From the NCBI RefSeq assembly GCF_008831285.2, contig NC_045149.1, positions 2,468,500-2,532,499 of the forward strand: DNA of 64,000 nucleotides, written 5' to 3'. A program made the translations under genes and the position numbers. The DNA is from Nymphaea colorata. Taxonomy: Eukaryota > Streptophyta > Magnoliopsida > Nymphaeales > Nymphaeaceae. The notes under the pieces are model-generated. The model was not told the DNA's origin. It saw only the letters and a program-made list of their open reading frames with translations, and did not search any database. Shown piece after piece: positions 59,390-64,000 of this stretch (within the stretch, counting starts at the first letter, position 1; each line of letters begins with the position of its first letter).

Positions 59390-60693
59390 GTGGTTGTAAC
59401 TACATTCTGCAGCAACACAAATACAGAGGAAAATCTAATGACAACTAACCACACAAACAAACTAAGACAATTATGTAAATAGAGCACTGAAAATAAAGAT
59501 TTTGGCAATGAAGAACCTGGAAAGTAAAACAGCAGAAGCACCTCCAAACTATAAAAGCATGAAGAAAAACATCCATTAGTTATCCTAACTCTCTTCAATA
59601 ACCAGATGACCAGTAGCCCCTAGCAAGAAAGAGGAACCCCTGGTTGGATTTGCCAGATGAAAACAATATTAAGACGCAGTCACCAACTAACAGTGGCTGG
59701 AAATCTTAGACCGTGGCTTCACATAGGAACTTTTAGCGACATGAATCGAATAAGGAGGTCATCAAGGAAGAATGTCCACAAAGGGCTAAAGGCTTAATAT
59801 GACTATCCTTTCATGCTTGTGATGCAATTTCCTTCTTGGGTAATGCTTTACTTTTGTAACGCAGATCAGACAATCAAAGCATCAGCAGAAAAAGAGACAT
59901 TCACTACATGAAGAGATTTTCCCACGCGGTTGGACTTCAATCCGATAAACAGTATTTCGGGTCTGCTATATTGCATGAGTCCCATGATAAAGCATTTTCT
60001 TGCGAGTCCCCTTAATTACTTGCAAACAAACTGCAAGCTACTGCCGACCAGTAACTGCTAGTGTTATATCAGTCTTCGTCTCACAAACTTTTCAGTTTCA
60101 GGTATCATGATTCTATTAACCACATCTGTCAGGACACGAACTGATGATAAGCTAACTTCCAGTACAAACAGCAGAAGGAATCAATATAGCAGAACGAAAA
60201 TCACGACTTTACTGTTGTCACCAAGCCATTGACATCACCGACGCCAAAATAATATCTCCACAGATTATGTATCGAAAGAGAAAAATTAGACCAACTGAGT
60301 CCCAACTTTCAAACCAAGCATCTAACAACATGCCAAGGAAGAAAAGGGGCAATTCAAGCGAACCACAAAAACGATACACAGGAATACAGAATATTAGATG
60401 AACCACCATTTTATATTGCTCCTCGAACAATAACGCAATTCCATGTTCATCCCAAACCAACAACAGAGCTGGGGAAGAGTCTACAGAAAATGCGAAAACA
60501 CAAGGGATTCTGGATTGCTCAGTTTTCCATGGGGACTCTCTACAGAATATGGAGAAATTACAAACTATAATTTCATGTGAGATATCCTTCGGAGAACACG
60601 AACAGCATGTGAAAATTCCACGCTGAATACCAAAACGAGAGAATGGTAACTTAAAAGAACAGAGTTGACAAAAAAGAAAGGGATGAAAGATTT

Positions 60694-60696
<3 letters not shown>

Positions 60697-60728
<32 letters not shown>
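60697..60728. repeat. GA microsatellite in the lipase leader
   Basis: Sixteen GA units (CT on the gene's strand), in the probable transcribed leader of the lipase gene; CT-rich leaders are common in plants. Confidence 0.8.
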
Positions 60729-60732
<4 letters not shown>

Positions 60733-60779
60733 ACCAATTTGGAATAGACGCTTCGCCATTCCCTTCGAAGAGCTACTCC

Positions 60780-60905
60780 CTTGTGCGAGAGAGAGCGAGA
60801 GGGAGGGGGGGGTTCTGAGATCGTTCTTTCTCGTAATTATAGCGGGAGCGCTCTCTCTCCCCACTCTCCGCGGGGAACGGGAACCCACCCACTTAAATAG
60901 CAACC
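60780..60905 (-). promoter_or_regulatory. Probable core promoter / leader start of the lipase gene
   Basis: On - the sequence GCTATTTAAGTGGG (60890-60903) is a weak TATA-like word, followed by GC-rich and then CT-rich leader-like DNA. Between here and the first mapped coding exon (59406) at least one leader intron must be spliced, whose sites I could not fix. The 112-codon - frame at 60565-60903 runs through the CT repeat and is probably leader, not protein. Confidence 0.35.
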
Positions 60906-60909
60906 GTAG

Positions 60910-63290
60910 TTCACAAGCAATATTTACCTATTTTTGGGAGCATTATTAATTTTGTGAAAGCACCCTCAAAAATACGCTTATTAAATGATAGGTCCTCGCT
61001 CCGGAGTAGGCCTACACCCCTTCCTACAGCAAGTCCTATCCCCCAAGATCGGTTGAGGGAGACAAAAACGAACCTACTACAAGAATTACTAATGGAAGCG
61101 ATGCTAAACAAGCACAAGAGGAACAATCTATTCTAACTCAATTGGAATAACAAGACAATAATTCAAGCACTAAGAACAAGCTAATTCACATACTAGTATC
61201 TTGCAGCCGGATCCTAAGCCACTGGCCACCAGAAAACTACAAGAAAACTTGGATGAAAATGCAAGTACTGAACTAAGATGAACACGTACCCAACCAAGGC
61301 TAGCTTGGTGTTCCTAGACCACGGGATGAAAACCACTTTCAGGTACTCCAGCTACAGAGGATGAGAGGATCCATGCTGGTGAAGGTTGAATTGTGCAGAT
61401 GTAAGAATCGCCTGTCTGAAGTCCAACAGAGTGCCAACGTTCCCTGCTGCATACAACACCTAGCTGAAGGCGCAGGTGCGTGGTGCGGTCTGTGTCGCCG
61501 ACGGAATCACTGGTAGGAGATGAAGGCTTCACCGGATGCTGGCTGGGCTTGCACACGAACTGGGCTCGGTCTAGAGCCGGATTGAACCTAGCTACAGTCA
61601 GTGATGATAGGCTCGGTCTAGAGCCCGGACTTAATCCTATGTGTGGTTGGCTAGGGTAGGTCTAGATAGTAGTGGGCTTGGTAGGTTTGACTAGGTTTAA
61701 GTAACTTGGGTCTAGTTGACTAGGTCTAGGTCAAGATGGGGAGGCACGGGTATGGATCGACTAGATACATGGCAATGAGGTTTAGGGAATGATGTTTCGG
61801 ACGCGGGATTGGGTAAGGATTGAGATCAAATGTGGCTGTTCGGCACTCCTAGTGAGTGTTGACCTAAGGTGAGGGCTAAGGGGACCCGCTAGGGTGAGGT
61901 GGAGTCCAATTGTGGACCTCCTCACACACGGCTTAGGTGGCTTCTAGATGGGTCAGGGATAGGAGCAAATGTAGGGGGGGATTGGGATCGGTGAGGGAGT
62001 TTGAAAGAAGGTTGGTTCCACCAAATGTGGAGGTGATAAAGAAGATCGCCTCACTCCTTGCCCAAATGTGACGAGGTGGCGCTTCTTGATGATTTCCACC
62101 CAGATGTGGGAGATTCTCTCTCTCTCTTGAACTTGGCCCACGAGCTGGGATGTTGCCACGTGTTCCAGATGTAGGGTAGTGGGTCCCACAAGGGCGAATT
62201 AGTCTACTGTTGGAAGACGCCCAAAGGTCACCGGAAATAAGGCCAAGGTGGCTGGAATTTGCAGGTTTTCCGGCAAGCTTAATTCAGGCTCAAATCTTGC
62301 TCAAAGCACGCCAGAATTGCACGAATTTCTTTTTTTTTTTTTTCTTTTTTCTTTTTTTTTTGCGGGCGATTCTTTTCTATCTTTTCTTTTTCTTTTTCTG
62401 CCCTTTTCACTGAATTTTCTTCTTTCTTTTTCAACCAATTGAAAGCAAGCTTCAAGGAATAGTTCAGGAAATCTGAGAAATCTCTTGTGACACGTAAGAA
62501 CTAGTTTAGGGAAAGCTTCCACCGTGAAATTGGTCTGAGACTCTCGGCTGTGACACGAGGGAATCAGGCCACTCCTATGGTCGAATCTTAACCCAAAATA
62601 GTCCAACGGCGTTGCACAAGTTCAATTCTAAAATCTCACGTGCTAACCTTTAGATTGCTGACATGGACGTATGCTGCCGACCAAGGGAAGTTGCAGCCTT
62701 CCCGGAAGCAATGCAGGCCTCTATTCTCCTTTGGTGTTCAAGGGAGAATGCACCTTTGAATGCTGGATTTGGGGTGGGAAACTGTGAGCTGTTGAAGACG
62801 CAAGGGCCGATGCACACTTTGGATTCTTCAGGCCCCAAGCCGCCGGTCGAGGGGTTGAAGAAAAGAACAAGAAACTAAGGAGAGGAAGAAGATTGACCGC
62901 CAGTTATGGAGAGGCTTGCGTGAGGGAAGTAGCCAGCCATGGCTAACACTTGAGGGAGGTGAAGGTGAAGAAGGGGGCACACGAGAGAGAGAGAGGGGAA
63001 GAGAGACGTGAGGAGAAAGAGAGGTGAGGGGAGAGGGACATGTAGAGAGAGAGAGAAACTTGGCAAATGAAATTCAATTCTCTTGATTGCATGTGAAATC
63101 CAAATTACACAAAGTTTAAATACTAATCTAAGTGACTCGGTTCACAGATGGATCGAACCGGTTCACTTTAACTCAAAATAAATGACTCGCGATACAAACC
63201 ATCTCGGTCCACACAACTTGAAGTAAAATGCATAAGCAAATGAATATGGAATTGGGCGTATTGCCCCTATCTACCTAGGTTCATTCTAGA
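60910..63290 (-). repeat. Probable 3' LTR / 3' UTR of a second chromovirus
   Basis: This non-coding block lies downstream (on -) of the chromodomain frame at 63540-64000 and ends next to the lipase promoter. A possible LTR tip pair is TGTGAAAGCACCC (from 60954) and GGTCCACACA (to about 63219). The purine-rich AGGTAGATAGGGGCAA on - (about 63263-63278) could be the polypurine tract, but it does not abut that tip, so the borders are unsure. T/C-rich runs lie at 62329-62360. Confidence 0.35.
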
Positions 63291-63539
63291 CCACCACTAA
63301 GGACCTGGATCAAGACCGACACTAGGATGGGCTAGACCTAAACCGGAGCTGAGACTTTCAATTTGGCATTCCTTAGTTGAATCTGCTCCCAACTGCTGGT
63401 CATCCCTAGATGTTTCCGGACCTAGAGCCTTTGCATCTCCGCCCTCGCCACCCTCTGCTCGTGCACTAAGTCCTGGTTTAGTCTCTTTGGCTGTCACAAT
63501 GCCTTGCTCATCTTGTAGTTCCAGTCCTTCAACCCTGGC

Positions 63540-64000
63540 TCAACTACTCTCGCCGTGTTCATGCACGCTCCTAGGAGGAGGCCTAGGTAGACCCGTATCA
63601 GATCCACCCTCCTTAGATCGAGCTTGTCCCCAAGCTCGAGTGTTGGGAAAAAGTAAGACAATCTGGTCAAAAATCTCCCAAGAGATCCCTCCATCTACTC
63701 CTTCCCATTCAACTAACACTTCATGGCGAGACTTGCCCTCTCTTGTGACCCATCTATGCTCCAAGATTCGGTATGGTTGTGGTGTCAAATCTGGTAACGG
63801 CTCTTCCTGTTCAGGCACCGGACCATGGTGAGGTTTAAGCCGTGAAACATGAAAAACTGGGTGCACTTGTGCCGTAGGAGATAATGCCAAACGATAGGCT
63901 GCTTTTCCTATCTTCTGTAACACACGAAAAGGCCCGTAATATCGCGGTAATAGCTTTGAATATGGTTGCCCGAGTAGTGACTTTTGCCTCAGGGGCAACC
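63540..64000 (-). pseudogene. Integrase C-terminus and chromodomain of a Ty3 chromovirus, truncated by window edge
   Basis: A - strand frame open to the window edge. It reads LLPRYYGPFRVLQKIGKAAY and VHPVFHVSRLKPH, the integrase C-terminal GPY/F module, followed by a chromodomain (about PYRILEHRWV, HEVLVEWEGV, SWEIFDQIVLLFPN). The chromodomain of these elements is thought to steer integration to marked heterochromatin. It continues beyond 64000, so whether the whole gene is intact cannot be said; what is visible has no stop and is better kept than the Reina-like copy. The frame below it (63297-63497) may be its C-terminal tail in another register. Confidence 0.85.

Noticed and set aside
60565-60949. 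Open frames of 112 (-) and 94 (+) codons at the lipase 5' end
   Set aside because: Both run through the GA/CT microsatellite and sit where the lipase leader should be; composition is repeat-driven.

Overview
This is nuclear DNA from a flowering plant. The evidence is an intronless DYW-class PPR gene, genes with plant-style GT-AG introns and leaders with 5' UTR introns, a small plant-specific At4g14450-like protein, and a dense load of plant transposable elements (L1-type LINEs, Ty3 chromoviruses, hAT, Tourist-like MITEs) in AT-rich intergenic DNA. I cannot name the species from sequence alone.

Layout. 1-5.6 kb is AT-rich repeat DNA with a gag-like remnant, a T/G homopolymer and a tandem repeat of about 145-165 bp. 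5.6-9.3 kb is a broken L1-type LINE (endonuclease, then reverse transcriptase) interrupted by about 2.4 kb that carries a primer-binding-site-like sequence. 10.2-12.0 kb is the PPR-DYW gene on +. A small At4g14450-like gene lies on - at 14.9-15.1 kb and an orphan exon candidate at 13.6-13.7 kb. 15.5-22 kb is repeat-rich: a hAT-like terminal-repeat element, a 207-bp Tourist-like MITE with TTA target duplication, and recurring hairpins. 22.1-27.0 kb is a GC-rich, decayed L1-type LINE.

27.6-38.7 kb can be read as one large dead hAT element. It has opposed TAGGGGTGTCAA-like ends, a near-matching 8-bp target duplication, inverted subterminal GGATTCAGAT-type repeats, a tandemly duplicated GC-rich leader and a broken BED/hATC transposase gene. 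Nested inside is a 3.1-kb solo LTR with a perfect ATTAT duplication. 40.0-41.8 kb is a DUF1279/FAM210-like gene with a 5' UTR intron.

49.1-60.9 kb is a seven-coding-exon class-3 (diacylglycerol-type) lipase gene on -. I could join its exons in frame to a 531-residue protein. It carries a GC-AG intron, and a complete 5.17-kb Reina-like chromovirus sits antisense in its fifth intron with a perfect GTATG duplication. The right edge (about 60.9-64 kb) holds the 3' part of a second Ty3 chromovirus on -, directly upstream of the lipase promoter.

The four likely working genes (PPR-DYW, At4g14450-like, DUF1279, lipase) are unrelated housekeeping or organelle-linked loci rather than a cluster. The novel content is mainly structural: nested and intronic transposable elements and how they have decayed.
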